Notes: a model not told the origin generated them from the letters alone. DNA of 64,000 bases from Flavobacterium bernardetii (GCF_011305415.1 NZ_JAANOQ010000003.1:286218-350217); one strand, 5' to 3'; counted from the stretch's first letter, positions 1-12,284 are shown. A program made the numbers and translations.

Positions 1-107
1 TAGAATACAAAGCCAAAACGCCAATAATAGATGCCGTTTACCAAATTTTATACGAAGGAAAAGATGCGAAAGCAGTGTTCAGTAAATTAACAGAGAAGTT
101 GGATTAA
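1..107 (+). CDS. gpsA: Glycerol-3-phosphate dehydrogenase [NAD(P)+], C-terminal fragment
   Basis: The reading frame is open from base 3 to the TAA at 105-107 and encodes 34 residues, the end of a gene that starts left of the window. The peptide contains PIIDAVYQILYEGKDAK followed by a VFSKLTEKL tail. This matches the end of GpsA proteins (typically MPIVEAVYxVLYxGKxPxxAVxxLM). GpsA reduces dihydroxyacetone phosphate to sn-glycerol-3-phosphate for phospholipid synthesis in the cytoplasm. The call rests only on this short tail, so it is good but not certain. Confidence 0.75.
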   Translation, partial: EYKAKTPIIDAVYQILYEGKDAKAVFSKLTEKLD

Positions 108-125
108 TTGTTAAAGAGCCAAGTA

Positions 126-160
126 AAAAGGCAAAAGTAAAAAGGCAAAAGTTAAAAGTT
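126..160. repeat. Degenerate heptamer array (5 units)
   Basis: Five consecutive 7-bp units (AAAAGGC, AAAAGTA, AAAAGGC, AAAAGTT, AAAAGTT) fill the spacer between gpsA and the LprI-like gene. Related units recur at 49388-49408, and unrelated 7-bp arrays occur at 554-588, 49435-49462 and 60160-60194. Confidence 0.7.
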
Positions 161-206
161 TAGTTTGTCGTTCTCACGAAGAAAGAATCTCTTTTTTAAT
201 TTCAAT

Positions 207-551
207 ATGAATAAAATATTTTTACTGTTTTTTTTATGTTTTAGTTTTAACCTGAGTGCACAAACTCAAGCTGAAATGAATAAAATTGCTCATGATGATT
301 TTAAGAAAGCAGATGCGGAACTTAATAAAGTCTATAAAAAAGTAATTGAAGTTTTGGATGTAACCGAAAAGCAATTAATGATTAAAGCCCAAAAAGATTG
401 GTTGAAATTTCGAGATTCACATTGTAAATTTGAAATTGAACAATTCAAAGGAGGTAGTATTTCGCCATTAATTTATTCGACTTGTTTATCAGAACGTACA
501 AATGTTAGAATTGAAGATTTAAAATCTATTTTAGAAGACAAAAACAGGTAA
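207..551 (+). CDS. Secreted LprI-like (DUF1311 family) protein
   Basis: This 114-residue protein begins with a signal peptide (MNKIFLLFFLCFSFNLSAQ). The mature part has the pattern of the lysozyme-inhibitor LprI N-terminal domain: Q-x-EMN-x-x-A, then AD-x-x-LN-x-x-Y, AQKDWLKFRDSHC, GGS and CLSERTNVR. The frame is open upstream to a start at 165, but only the ATG at 207 puts the hydrophobic signal at the N-terminus. The family is periplasmic or secreted, and some members inhibit lysozyme. Here the usual cysteine in the EMNxCA motif is isoleucine, so one disulfide of typical members is probably missing. The exact role is unknown. Confidence 0.75.
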   Translation: MNKIFLLFFLCFSFNLSAQTQAEMNKIAHDDFKKADAELNKVYKKVIEVLDVTEKQLMIKAQKDWLKFRDSHCKFEIEQFKGGSISPLIYSTCLSERTNVRIEDLKSILEDKNR

Positions 552-553
552 AC

Positions 554-588
554 TTCCAACTAAATACTCCAAACTCCCAACTATACAT
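554..588. repeat. Degenerate heptamer array before priA
   Basis: About five 7-bp units (TTCCAAC, TAAATAC, TCCAAAC, TCCCAAC, TATACAT) run right up to the priA start codon. The period of seven is clear but the units differ in sequence. A similar C-rich array precedes iaaA at 49435-49462. Confidence 0.55.
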
Positions 589-3028
589 GCACTTCATCAA
601 CGTCATTCTTCCTTTAAATCTTGATAAAACGTTTACGTATTCCGTAAATGTGGAAGAATATAAGTTTTTGCAACCTGGTATGCGAGTTACAGTTCCGTTC
701 GGGAAAACAAAAGTGTACACGGCTTTAGTGGTTGAGAAGCATACGAATCCACCAGAATTATACGAAGCCAAAGAAATCAGTCAAATTATTGATGAGGTTC
801 CTATTGTAAACGAAATTCAACTGAAACATTGGAGTTGGATTGCCTCGTATTATATGTGTTCGATAGGAGAAGTTTTTAAATCGGCTTTGCCTTCTGGATT
901 GATTTTAGAAAGTGAAACGATGATTTCTTCTTCGCATACAGAATCGGATAAAACATTGGCAACTGATGAAGAATTCCTAGTTTTAGAAGCGTTAGAAAAT
1001 AAATCTTCCATAACTATTTCTGAAATTACTCAGATTTTAAATAAGAAAAATGTAATTCCAATTGTTCAAAGTTTGCTAGCGAAAGGTTTGCTAACAATGC
1101 AAGATGAGGTGCAAGACAATTACAAACCCAAATTAGTAAAATACATCAAACTTCAAGATGCATTTTTACAACAAGAAAAACTTCAAGAATTATTAGAAAT
1201 TTTAGGTAAAGCAAAAAAACAAAAAGAAATTGTTTTATCCTATTTTCAATTGCAAGCGACGGAGAAAAAACCAATTCCTGCAAAATTATTAATCGAAACT
1301 TCTGGTGTAAGTGCTGCGGTTATTAAATCGTTAGTCGATAAACAAATTTTCGAAGAATATTATATCAATACTGACCGTGTTTCCTTCGAAAAAGAAGCTG
1401 ATTACGAAATTCAGTTAAGCGAATCTCAAACTACGGTTTTAGAAAGTATTAAAGAAAAATTTCAACAGTTTGATGTCAATTTATTACACGGCGTTACCGC
1501 TTCTGGTAAAACGGAAGTCTATATAAAACTTATTGAAGAATTTTTACAACAAGACAAACAAGTATTATTCTTGTTGCCTGAAATTGCCTTAACCACACAA
1601 TTAGTTCAACGTTTATCGGCGTATTTTGGAAATCAAATTGCGGTTTTTCATTCGAAATACAATTCTAATGAACGTGTTGAGGTTTACAATCATGTGTTGC
1701 AGAATTCTGAAAAAGCAAAAGTGGTTTTAGGTGTACGAAGTGCGTTGTTTTTACCATTTTCTAACTTAGGTTTGATTGTGGTAGATGAAGAACACGAGGC
1801 GACATACAAACAACAAGATCCAGCGCCACGCTATCACGCCAGAGATGCTGCAATTGTTTTAGCAAAATTTCATAATGCAAAAGTGTTGTTAGGAAGTGCG
1901 ACGCCAAGTTTAGAATCGTATCACAATGCGAAAACCAATAAATATGGCTTAATTGAATTGTTTACCCGATTTAATAATGTGGTTTTACCCGAAATTCATC
2001 TGATTGATTTAAAAGATAAATATTTCCGTAAACGAATGGACGGTCATTTTTCCGATGAATTATTGGAGAGAATGCACGAAACCTTAGCGAATAATGAACA
2101 AATTATGTTGTTTCAAAATCGCAGAGGCTATTCACCATATATTGAATGTACGACTTGCGGACACGTACCTCAATGTCCAAGTTGCGATGTGAGTTTAACG
2201 TATTACAAATATAAAAATCATTTAAAATGCCATTATTGCGGACATAGTATGGCGAAACCAACCCATTGTCACGCTTGTAATTCCTTAGATATTTCAGCAA
2301 AAGGTTTTGGTACGGAACAAGTGGAATTGGAGTTAATAAAATTATTTCCAACCAAACGAATTGCTCGAATGGATCAAGATACGACTCGTGGAAAATTTGC
2401 TTTCGAAAAAATGATTGATGCGTTTAAAAATCAAGAAATTGATATTTTAGTCGGTACACAAATGCTTGCCAAAGGTTTAGATTTTGAAAATGTGACTTTA
2501 GTCGGAATTCTAAATGCAGATAATTTATTAAATCAACCGTATTATCGTGCTTACGAACGCGCATATCAAATGATGGTGCAAGTTGCAGGACGTTCTGGTA
2601 GAAAAGCAAAAAAGGGAAGTGTAGTCATTCAAACGTACAACCCAATGCATAATACGATTCAACAAGTCGTGAATAATAACTATTTAGGGATGTTTAACGA
2701 ACAATTATATGAAAGACGTAATTTTCAATATCCGCCGTATTTCCGTTTGTTACAAATTCGATTAAAACATAGAGATTACGAAAAACTTCGTGAAGGCTCC
2801 ACTTGGTTGTATAATGTTTTGAAGCAATCAATTCCTGTTCCAATTTTAGGTCCGGAAGAACCAGCGATTAACAGAATCAGAAATGAATACATCAGAACGA
2901 TTCTTATCAAAATTCCGAATAACACGAATTTAATACAAACAAAAAAACTTATCAAAAAAGCTTTGATAAGTTTTGAGGCGACTTCGCAGTATCGTTCTAT
3001 TAAAACTACAATTAATGTAGATTATTAA
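587..3028 (+). CDS. priA: Primosomal protein N' (replication restart helicase PriA)
   Basis: PriA is an SF2 3'-5' DNA helicase that recognises stalled forks and reloads the replicative helicase. The 813-residue protein has an N-terminal DNA-binding part, a Walker A motif GVTASGKT at about 302-309, a DEEH helicase motif at about 400-403, and the PriA zinc-binding cysteine cluster at about 521-563 (CTTCGHVPQCPSC, then CHYCGH and CHACNS). A helicase C domain with GTQMLAKGLDFE and QVAGRSGR follows. The length is a little over the E. coli protein, as is common in Bacteroidetes. The ATG at 587 gives the expected N-terminus. The gene stands alone and converges on the LytTR gene. Confidence 0.97.
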   Translation: MHFINVILPLNLDKTFTYSVNVEEYKFLQPGMRVTVPFGKTKVYTALVVEKHTNPPELYEAKEISQIIDEVPIVNEIQLKHWSWIASYYMCSIGEVFKSALPSGLILESETMISSSHTESDKTLATDEEFLVLEALENKSSITISEITQILNKKNVIPIVQSLLAKGLLTMQDEVQDNYKPKLVKYIKLQDAFLQQEKLQELLEILGKAKKQKEIVLSYFQLQATEKKPIPAKLLIETSGVSAAVIKSLVDKQIFEEYYINTDRVSFEKEADYEIQLSESQTTVLESIKEKFQQFDVNLLHGVTASGKTEVYIKLIEEFLQQDKQVLFLLPEIALTTQLVQRLSAYFGNQIAVFHSKYNSNERVEVYNHVLQNSEKAKVVLGVRSALFLPFSNLGLIVVDEEHEATYKQQDPAPRYHARDAAIVLAKFHNAKVLLGSATPSLESYHNAKTNKYGLIELFTRFNNVVLPEIHLIDLKDKYFRKRMDGHFSDELLERMHETLANNEQIMLFQNRRGYSPYIECTTCGHVPQCPSCDVSLTYYKYKNHLKCHYCGHSMAKPTHCHACNSLDISAKGFGTEQVELELIKLFPTKRIARMDQDTTRGKFAFEKMIDAFKNQEIDILVGTQMLAKGLDFENVTLVGILNADNLLNQPYYRAYERAYQMMVQVAGRSGRKAKKGSVVIQTYNPMHNTIQQVVNNNYLGMFNEQLYERRNFQYPPYFRLLQIRLKHRDYEKLREGSTWLYNVLKQSIPVPILGPEEPAINRIRNEYIRTILIKIPNNTNLIQTKKLIKKALISFEATSQYRSIKTTINVDY

Positions 3029-3036
3029 TAAACGTC

Positions 3037-3077
3037 AGTTCGAGTGTTCCGATTTTTAATCGGAATGTATCGAGAAC
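3037..3077. terminator. Imperfect inverted repeat between convergent genes
   Basis: TTCCGATT (3047-3054) pairs with AATCGGAA (3058-3065) around a TTT loop. Outer arms GTTCGAG and CGAGAAC extend the structure. It lies between the ends of priA and the minus-strand LytTR gene, so it may act as a bidirectional terminator. It also resembles the dispersed repeats with GTTCGAG arms seen in Flavobacteriia. Confidence 0.5.
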
Positions 3078-3084
3078 AGTTTAT

Positions 3085-3783
3085 TTAATAACTTTCTAAA
3101 ATGGTAATAATTTCTTCTTTTTTGTTTCTACTTAATGGAATTTTTTCTCCGTCAATTTCTACTTGTTTACTGTTGAAACGTTCTACTTTATCTAAATTGA
3201 TAATGTACGATTTATGAATTCTTAAGAAATTATCTTTTGGAAGTTCCGTTTCGAAAGCTTTCATTGTAGATAACACTAAATGAGTGTCTTCGTAAGTTAC
3301 CACTTTAATATAATCACCAAAAGCTTCTACCCATTTAATATGAGAAGTATAAACTTTAATCTTTTTAAGATTACTCTTGATAATTAAGTGCGGACCGTGA
3401 TCATCATGAGTTTGGTCATGTTTTAGTTGATGCATTTCCAATGCTTTCTTTACAGAAACTAAGAAACGTTCTTTCTTTATTGGCTTTTGTAAAAAATCTA
3501 AGGCTGAATATTCAAATGCTTTCACGGCATAATCTGCTTTAGAAGTGATGAAAACAATTAGAGGTTTTATTTTTAATCCATCAAGTAAATCAAAACCTGT
3601 GATATGAGGCATTTCAATATCCAAAAAGATTAAATCAACATGATTATTTGTGATATAACTCTTGGCTTCTAATGCGTTCGAAAAGTCTCCACCTAATCTT
3701 AAATTAGTATGTTCGGAAATTAATTTTGCAATAGTTATACGTTGAATTGAACTGTCATCAACAACAATAGTATTTAACTTCAT
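3085..3783 (-). CDS. LytTR-family response regulator
   Basis: This 232-residue protein has an N-terminal receiver domain (acidic pair at D9-D10, phospho-acceptor D55 in LIFLDIEMP, conserved K100 in LQKP). A C-terminal LytTR DNA-binding domain spans about 130-232 (FLRIHKSYIINLDKVERF). It should bind direct-repeat sites in promoters after phosphorylation by a LytS-type histidine kinase. No kinase gene is adjacent, so it is an orphan here. A second regulator of this class is at 55602-56354, next to its likely kinase. The target genes cannot be inferred. Confidence 0.92.
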   Translation of the reverse strand: MKLNTIVVDDSSIQRITIAKLISEHTNLRLGGDFSNALEAKSYITNNHVDLIFLDIEMPHITGFDLLDGLKIKPLIVFITSKADYAVKAFEYSALDFLQKPIKKERFLVSVKKALEMHQLKHDQTHDDHGPHLIIKSNLKKIKVYTSHIKWVEAFGDYIKVVTYEDTHLVLSTMKAFETELPKDNFLRIHKSYIINLDKVERFNSKQVEIDGEKIPLSRNKKEEIITILESY

Positions 3784-3904
3784 AGGTTGTAGGGATTAAT
3801 TAAGTGATAAGATTCTATCATTTAATTTTAATTAACAGGATAAAAATAAGAAAAATATTGAGAATAAACTAATATTATGTTAAAAAAAAATACTTATTGT
3901 AGGA

Positions 3905-3935
3905 TTTGTAAATTAAATATAATTGTATATCTTTG
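3905..3935 (+). promoter_or_regulatory. Bacteroidetes-type promoter of rpsF-rpsR-rplI
   Basis: TTTG (3905-3908), a 19-nt spacer and TATCTTTG (3928-3935) match the Bacteroidetes -33/-7 consensus. The sequence after the -7 box is CACCC, as at the rRNA promoters near the right end of the window. Transcription would start near 3940, which rules out upstream in-frame start codons and supports the rpsF ATG at 3961. Confidence 0.85.
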
Positions 3936-3960
3936 CACCCAATTTAAAAAATACGTACAA

Positions 3961-4302
3961 ATGAAAAATTACGAAACTGTTTTCATTTTGAATCCCGTTT
4001 TATCTGATGTTCAGGTAAAGGAAACAGTAAGCAAATTTGAAGATTTTCTTACTTCTAAGGGTGCTAAAATGGTATCAAAAGAGGATTGGGGCTTAAAAAA
4101 ATTAGCCTATGAAATCCAACACAAAAAAAGTGGTTTTTACCATTTATTTGAATTTCAAGCTCCAGCTGAATTAATCATTTCTTTAGAAACTGAATTCAGA
4201 AGAGACGAAAGAATCATGAGATTCTTAACTGTTTCTTTAGACAAACATGCTATTTCTTGGGCTGAAAGAAGAAGAGAAAAATTAAAAACTAAAGGTAACT
4301 AA
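3961..4302 (+). CDS. rpsF: 30S ribosomal protein S6
   Basis: S6 binds 16S rRNA in the central domain as a heterodimer with S18. The 113-residue protein starts [15 protein letters not shown] and has the typical [18 protein letters not shown] and [10 protein letters not shown] segments. The frame is open upstream to 3877, but the promoter at 3905-3935 shows that translation starts at 3961. It is the first gene of an operon with rpsR (2-nt gap) and rplI. Confidence 0.97.
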   Translation: MKNYETVFILNPVLSDVQVKETVSKFEDFLTSKGAKMVSKEDWGLKKLAYEIQHKKSGFYHLFEFQAPAELIISLETEFRRDERIMRFLTVSLDKHAISWAERRREKLKTKGN

Positions 4303-4304
4303 TC

Positions 4305-4592
4305 ATGTCGATAGCTAACAACGGTAAAAAAGAAGGAGATATCAGATATCTTACTCCTTTAAACATTGATACTAACAAACAAAAAAAATATTGTCGTTTC
4401 AAAAAATCTGGTATCAAGTATATCGATTATAAAGATGGTGACTTTTTATTAAAGTTTGTAAACGAGCAAGGTAAAATTTTACCAAGACGTTTAACTGGTA
4501 CTTCATTAAAATTCCAAAGAAAAGTTTCTGTTGCTGTGAAAAGAGCACGTCACTTAGCTTTAATGCCTTACGTGGCGGATTTATTAAAATAA
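4305..4592 (+). CDS. rpsR: 30S ribosomal protein S18
   Basis: This 95-residue basic protein has the S18 signature: [32 protein letters not shown] and [13 protein letters not shown]18 partners S6 in the small subunit. It follows rpsF with a 2-nt gap and precedes rplI by 61 nt. That gap contains a weak GGTTTTCG/CGGAACC pairing. Confidence 0.97.
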   Translation: MSIANNGKKEGDIRYLTPLNIDTNKQKKYCRFKKSGIKYIDYKDGDFLLKFVNEQGKILPRRLTGTSLKFQRKVSVAVKRARHLALMPYVADLLK

Positions 4593-4653
4593 TATTAATC
4601 ATTTGTTGGTTTTCGTTTAGCGGAACCTAACTTATATAAAAAAGGACAACAAA

Positions 4654-5097
4654 ATGGAACTAATTTTAAAACAAGACGTTCAAAATTTAGGTTTTAAAGA
4701 TGATGTAGTAACTGTAAAAAACGGATACGGTCGTAACTTTTTAATTCCTCAAGGAGTTGCTATTTTAGCTACTTCTTCTGCTAAAAAAGTATTAGCTGAG
4801 AATTTAAAACAAAAAGCTCATAAAGAAGCTAAAGTTGTTGCAGATGCAAAAGCAACTGCTGAAGCAATCAAAGCTTTAGAGATAAAAATTACTGCAAAAG
4901 CAGGTGGTGAAAAATTATTCGGATCAATTTCTAATGCAGATATCGCGCAAGCTTTAGAAGCAAACGGACAAGCTATCGACAGAAAATTTATCACGTCTGG
5001 TATTGTTAAAAGAACTGGTAAATATAATGCTACTATCCGTTTACACAGAGAAGTAATCATTGAATTACCTTATGAAATTGTTGCTGAAAAAGCATAA
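4654..5097 (+). CDS. rplI: 50S ribosomal protein L9
   Basis: L9 is a two-domain 23S rRNA-binding protein at the base of the L1 stalk. The 147-residue product starts MELILKQDVQNLGFKDDVV, keeps the YGRNFLIPQGVA motif, a long central Ala/Lys-rich helix (about 48-80) and a C-terminal domain with GEKLFGSIS. An A-rich stretch precedes the ATG, as is usual in Bacteroidetes. It ends the rpsF operon and is followed by a strong terminator. Confidence 0.97.
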   Translation: MELILKQDVQNLGFKDDVVTVKNGYGRNFLIPQGVAILATSSAKKVLAENLKQKAHKEAKVVADAKATAEAIKALEIKITAKAGGEKLFGSISNADIAQALEANGQAIDRKFITSGIVKRTGKYNATIRLHREVIIELPYEIVAEKA

Positions 5098-5118
5098 TTT
5101 TATTTAAAATATTTCTTT

Positions 5119-5150
5119 AAAAAGCGTTGCAATTGCAACGCTTTTTTTAT
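5119..5150 (+). terminator. Rho-independent terminator after rplI
   Basis: AAAAAGCGTTGC (5119-5130) and GCAACGCTTTTT (5135-5146) form a perfect 12-bp stem around AATT, followed by more T residues. Confidence 0.93.
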
Positions 5151-5176
5151 TTTTACAAATCCTATATGTATTGAAT

Positions 5177-8318
<3,142 letters not shown>

Positions 8319-8319
<1 letters not shown>

Positions 8320-9041
8320 TGAAAAACAATATTCAGAGTTTATTAAAGCGTGATTTAGAGATAATTCCTTTAGCTGCTTATTTTATTTTTTATTTCTTAT
8401 ATCTTCTTTTTGATAGGATATTAGAGATGACAGATTATGCAGTACTTGTAAAGCCTATAATAATTCCCATTATTGCTTTTTTGTATTTAACGAATAAAAA
8501 CAGCAAACGTACTGTATTAAATATACTTTTGTTAGTTCTGATTTTTATTTCTGATAATTCCACGCTTTTAGAGATAAGATCTTTTTATGTTTACGCTACA
8601 ATATTATATATGCTTAGTGTTTATATATTGTTTTATTATGGCTTAACGGATATAAAATATTTTTATAAAAACGCCTTGTATAGAAAAAAACTTGGAATAG
8701 TACTTTTAACTATATTTGGAATTGTACTGCTTTATTGGTTTTTTACTTATAAACCAATTGAAAAAGCAGCGGAGAAATTCATAGTGTTTCAATACCTAAT
8801 AGTTTTTTTACTTTTATTTATACTTTCTCTTTTTAACTTCATTCAGCAAAAATCAAAGAAGACTAAGTATTTATTTTTAACGATACTTTGTATCTTTTTA
8901 TCAGAATTATGTTTTTCAATACATAGATATTACAATGGACATGTTGTATTTAAGTATCTAATTTGTTTAGTTGAAGTTCCAGTTTACTACTTTTTACTGA
9001 AATATTTATTAAAAAGAGATAAAGAGCTTATTGAACAATAA
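8319..9041 (+). CDS. Multi-pass membrane protein, paralogue of the preceding gene
   Basis: This 240-residue membrane protein has about eight hydrophobic segments. A VKPIIIPIIAFLYL motif near the N-terminus mirrors SKPLFLPILLYYY in the gene before it. The two probably arose by tandem duplication and may form one complex. The start overlaps the upstream stop as TAATG. The last 14 nt overlap the end of the convergent nucleotidase gene at 9028-9945. No catalytic motif is visible. Confidence 0.6.
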
Positions 9042-9945
9042 TATTTTTTTCTTGACTAATGTATTTTGTATCATCACTCAAATAAAAATCAATTCTACCT
9101 AAGTTTATTCCATAAGCGCCAACTTGATTCACTACAACTTTTTTTCCTACTTTATTTGTTTTGATAATTGGCTTGTCTAAAAAAGTATGGGTATGACCAC
9201 CAATAATTAAATCGATATCTTGTGTAGCTTCCGCTAATTTGATGTCAGAAGGCTTTTCGGGTTCGTTTTTGTAATCAAATCCTAAATGCGATAAACAGAT
9301 AATTAAATCACATTTTTCCACTTCTTTTAATTGTTTTGAAATATCAGTAGCTATTTCAATCGGATGATTGTAAACGGTTTCTTTATATAGTTTTTTATCA
9401 ACTAAACCTTCTAATTGAACGCCTAAACCAAAAACACCAATTTTAATTCCGTCTTTAAAGAATGTTTTATAAGGTTTTACAATTCCGTTTAATTCTGTAT
9501 TTTTAAAATCATAATTGGCAGAAACAAATTCAAAATTGGCATGTGGCAATTGCGCATAAAAACCGTCAATTCCATTATCGAAATCGTGATTTCCCATAGT
9601 GGCTAAATCGTATTTCATCATGCTCATTAGTTTGAATTCCAATTCGCCACCATAATAATTGAAATAAGGAGTTCCTTGAAAAATATCGCCAGCATCTAAT
9701 AGTAAAACATTGGTTTCTTCTTTACGGATTTGTTCAATTAAACTCGCACGTCTAGCTACGCCACCAATTCCAGGATTTTTTGGATGATTTTCTGGAAAAG
9801 GATCAATGTGACTGTGAACATCATTCGTGTGTAAAATCGTAATTTTACGCTCTTTTACAGGTGTAAAACTTGATAGCGAAATGCCGCTAAGTGTAACCAA
9901 AGCTGAAGTTGCTGCCGTATTTTTTATAAAAGTTCTTCTTTTCAT
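9028..9945 (-). CDS. Metallophosphoesterase, 5'-nucleotidase N-terminal domain, Tat-type signal
   Basis: This 305-residue exported protein carries the calcineurin-like half of a UshA-type 5'-nucleotidase. It starts MKRRTFIKNT, a Tat-like twin-arginine signal. The di-metal motifs are present: HTNDVHSHIDPF (39-50), DAGD, GNHDFDNG (about 119) and GGHTHTF. The C-terminal nucleotide-binding domain of UshA is absent. It is instead encoded by the gene just upstream on the same strand, after a 26-nt gap. The pair probably works together in the periplasm to dephosphorylate nucleotides. Confidence 0.9.
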   Translation of the reverse strand: MKRRTFIKNTAATSALVTLSGISLSSFTPVKERKITILHTNDVHSHIDPFPENHPKNPGIGGVARRASLIEQIRKEETNVLLLDAGDIFQGTPYFNYYGGELEFKLMSMMKYDLATMGNHDFDNGIDGFYAQLPHANFEFVSANYDFKNTELNGIVKPYKTFFKDGIKIGVFGLGVQLEGLVDKKLYKETVYNHPIEIATDISKQLKEVEKCDLIICLSHLGFDYKNEPEKPSDIKLAEATQDIDLIIGGHTHTFLDKPIIKTNKVGKKVVVNQVGAYGINLGRIDFYLSDDTKYISQEKNIIVQ

Positions 9946-9971
9946 TTGTTTATGCTGAATTTAGTACCGTA

Positions 9972-10754
9972 TTATTCTTTAATAATTCTTGGTGAATTGG
10001 AAGCTTCGATAGTTTTGTGTATATAAAAATAATCGATTAACACATTTCTTATTTTATAATTCAAATCGTAAGCACCTTCATTTTTAAGAAAAAAAGTCAT
10101 ATTATCGCCACCATTTGCTAAATAATCTGAAGTTCCAACATAGTAAATTTTGTTATTTTCAATGGGTTGGTCTTTGAAGAGGATATTGGTAATTACGTTT
10201 TCTTTATTCAAAATGATTTTCAATCCATTTAAAGGATGTGGCTTTTTCTCGGTAATAATGTGTTGAGCTAAAGCCTTAATTTGTTCACCTTTTAAGGCAA
10301 TTACAATTAAACTGTTTTCAAAAGGCATCACTTCAAAAGCATTTCGTTTTGTAATATTTCCTTTCGGAATTATAGATCGAATTCCATCACTATTTAAAAG
10401 AATAATGTCAATTTGTTTATTTTGTTGCTTCATAAAAACAGGATTGGCCATTTCCATACAAGCATCTGACATAAAATTTCCAATATTTGATTGCCATTCT
10501 CCTTTGCTTTTGTCTAAGGTTTCTGGACAAAAGGAGATAATGCTGTCTAAATCTTTGTTAATATGGTTTCTATATGGAGTAATATAGGAATCTATACTCT
10601 CGTTTTTAGTGTAATTTTTATTGACTTCAATTTTTTTTCCTTCAACTAAATAATTGTTGTAGGATTTCGTTTTACAAGAAGCTAAACTTAATAATGTTAA
10701 AGTTGTAACAAAAATTGTGTAATGAAGATAAGTATTTTTACTTTTGAATGTCAT
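9972..10754 (-). CDS. Lipoprotein with 5'-nucleotidase C-terminal domain
   Basis: This 260-residue protein has a lipoprotein signal ending in LLSLASC, so it should be membrane-anchored. The remainder matches the substrate-binding C-terminal domain of UshA-type nucleotidases: GNFMSDACMEMANP, LLNSDGIRS, ITKRNAFEVMPFENSLIVI and YYVGTSDYLANGGDNM. The start is the ATG at 10752-10754; a TTG three codons upstream is less likely. It is the first gene of a two-gene unit whose second gene encodes the missing metallophosphatase domain. Confidence 0.88.
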   Translation of the reverse strand: MTFKSKNTYLHYTIFVTTLTLLSLASCKTKSYNNYLVEGKKIEVNKNYTKNESIDSYITPYRNHINKDLDSIISFCPETLDKSKGEWQSNIGNFMSDACMEMANPVFMKQQNKQIDIILLNSDGIRSIIPKGNITKRNAFEVMPFENSLIVIALKGEQIKALAQHIITEKKPHPLNGLKIILNKENVITNILFKDQPIENNKIYYVGTSDYLANGGDNMTFFLKNEGAYDLNYKIRNVLIDYFYIHKTIEASNSPRIIKE

Positions 10755-10773
10755 ATATTCCAATAGATTACTT

Positions 10774-10781
10774 TAATTTTG
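10774..10781 (+). promoter_or_regulatory. -7 box of the DUF6913-dapA unit
   Basis: TAATTTTG matches the Bacteroidetes -7 consensus 20 nt before the ATG at 10801. No well-spaced -33 TTTG is seen, so this is tentative. Confidence 0.5.
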
Positions 10782-10800
10782 CAAAAGAAGTAAAGTTACA

Positions 10801-11319
10801 ATGATTTCTAAAATAATAAAGGATTTTTTTCTTAAAAGAAAGGTAAATAAAAAGTTAATAAATTATCAACTGCAAGTGTCTCCAGACAAAATTGTTACGG
10901 TTGGTGTATTAATTGATAGTAACTATTTTACTAGTCAAGAAGAATTAATCGAAGAAATTGAGAAGCACGGAATTGCAAAAGAAAATATTGAAATTTTATC
11001 TTTTGTGAACAAGAATAAGAAAACATTATTGGAAAAATTTGATTATTTTTTTAGAAAAGATATTTCGTTTGGAGGGTTGTTTAAAAGCGAAAGAGTTACT
11101 AATTTTACGGACCAACATTTTGATTTGTTAATTAGTTATTACGACATTCAAAAGCCAACATTATTATTGGTAACTAAAAGTTCAAAAGCTAAATTTAAAG
11201 TAGGTTTTCAAACCATTGATAAAAGAATTAACCATTTGTCAATAAATACAGTAGCAGAAAATTACACGGAATTTATTTCGGAATTATTTAAATATTTAAA
11301 AATACTAAAAAAAATATAA
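10801..11319 (+). CDS. DUF6913 family protein
   Basis: This 172-residue soluble protein has the features of the flavobacterial family DUF6913: [50 protein letters not shown] and [15 protein letters not shown] ends. The function is unknown. It sits 1 nt upstream of dapA, so it is likely cotranscribed with it. It is divergent from the nucleotidase pair. Confidence 0.75.
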   Translation: MISKIIKDFFLKRKVNKKLINYQLQVSPDKIVTVGVLIDSNYFTSQEELIEEIEKHGIAKENIEILSFVNKNKKTLLEKFDYFFRKDISFGGLFKSERVTNFTDQHFDLLISYYDIQKPTLLLVTKSSKAKFKVGFQTIDKRINHLSINTVAENYTEFISELFKYLKILKKI

Positions 11320-11320
11320 C

Positions 11321-12199
11321 ATGCAATCATTGATCGGAACAGGAGTGGCGCTGGTTACACCTTTTAAAAAAGATTTTTCTGTAGATACAGAAGCTTTAGC
11401 TAAAATTACAAACTACGTTATTGAAGGCGGAGTAGAATATTTAGTAATATTAGGAACAACAGCAGAAAGCGCAACTTTAAATGCAGAGGAAAAAGAACTA
11501 GTAATTCAAACAATTATAACTGCTAATAATGCTAGAGTACCAATGGTTTTAGGTGTTGGTGGAAACAATACTGCAGATGTCGTTTTAGAATTAAAAACAA
11601 GAGATTTATCTCAATTTGCTGCGATATTATCGGTTTCTCCTTATTATAATAAACCAACTCAAGAAGGAATTTACCAACATTTTAAAGCGGTTTCGGAAGC
11701 GTCACCAATTTCAATTATTGTGTATAATGTTCCAGGAAGAACAGCAAGTAATATGTTGCCAAGTACAGTTGTGAGATTAGCAAACGAATTCAAAAATATT
11801 ATCGGAATTAAAGAAGCAGCAGGAGATATCGTTCAAGCGATGAAATTAATTCAAACTAAACCAGAAGGATTCTTAGTGATTTCTGGTGATGATATGATTA
11901 CGTTACCAATGGTTTTAGCTGGTGGAGCAGGAGTGATTTCTGTAATTGGTGAAGGTTTTCCGAAAGAATTTTCAGAAATGGTACGTTTAGGATTAAACAA
12001 AAAAGCAGTTGAAGCTTATAAAATTCATTACAAATTAGCCGATTCAATTGATATGATTTTCGAGCAAGGTAATCCAGCTGGTATTAAAGAAGTCTTTAAA
12101 CACTTGGGTTTATCTGAAAATACGGTGCGTTTGCCATTAGTATCTGTTGATGAAAATTTATCTGGAAGACTATCAAATTTCATTAAAAATTTAGGATAA
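11321..12199 (+). CDS. dapA: 4-hydroxy-tetrahydrodipicolinate synthase
   Basis: DapA condenses pyruvate with aspartate semialdehyde, the first committed step of lysine and diaminopimelate synthesis. The 292-residue TIM barrel has GTTAESATL, the catalytic tyrosine Y135 in VYNVPGRT and the Schiff-base lysine K164 in GIKEAAGD. It directly follows the DUF6913 gene. The next promoter (12208-12238) ends this transcription unit. Confidence 0.97.
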   Translation: MQSLIGTGVALVTPFKKDFSVDTEALAKITNYVIEGGVEYLVILGTTAESATLNAEEKELVIQTIITANNARVPMVLGVGGNNTADVVLELKTRDLSQFAAILSVSPYYNKPTQEGIYQHFKAVSEASPISIIVYNVPGRTASNMLPSTVVRLANEFKNIIGIKEAAGDIVQAMKLIQTKPEGFLVISGDDMITLPMVLAGGAGVISVIGEGFPKEFSEMVRLGLNKKAVEAYKIHYKLADSIDMIFEQGNPAGIKEVFKHLGLSENTVRLPLVSVDENLSGRLSNFIKNLG

Positions 12200-12207
12200 A
12201 AATCTTT

Positions 12208-12238
12208 TTTGTAAAACATAAAAATATATCTACCTTTG
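12208..12238 (+). promoter_or_regulatory. Bacteroidetes-type promoter of bamD operon
   Basis: TTTG (12208-12211), a 19-nt spacer and TACCTTTG (12231-12238) fit the consensus well. The element gives the bamD-rpoZ-coaBC-porD-recN series its own promoter after dapA. Confidence 0.83.
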
Positions 12239-12284
12239 CAGTTGCTTTTTCAAAGTGTGCAAAAGGCATAACTTAATAATAAAT

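Noticed and set aside
3877..3960. Extended rpsF start at 3877
   Set aside because: The promoter at 3905-3935 lies inside this extension, and the S6 homology begins at 3961.
4593..4653. Ribosomal-protein leader RNA between rpsR and rplI
   Set aside because: A weak stem with a bulge and G-U pair is possible, but it matches no known leader motif.
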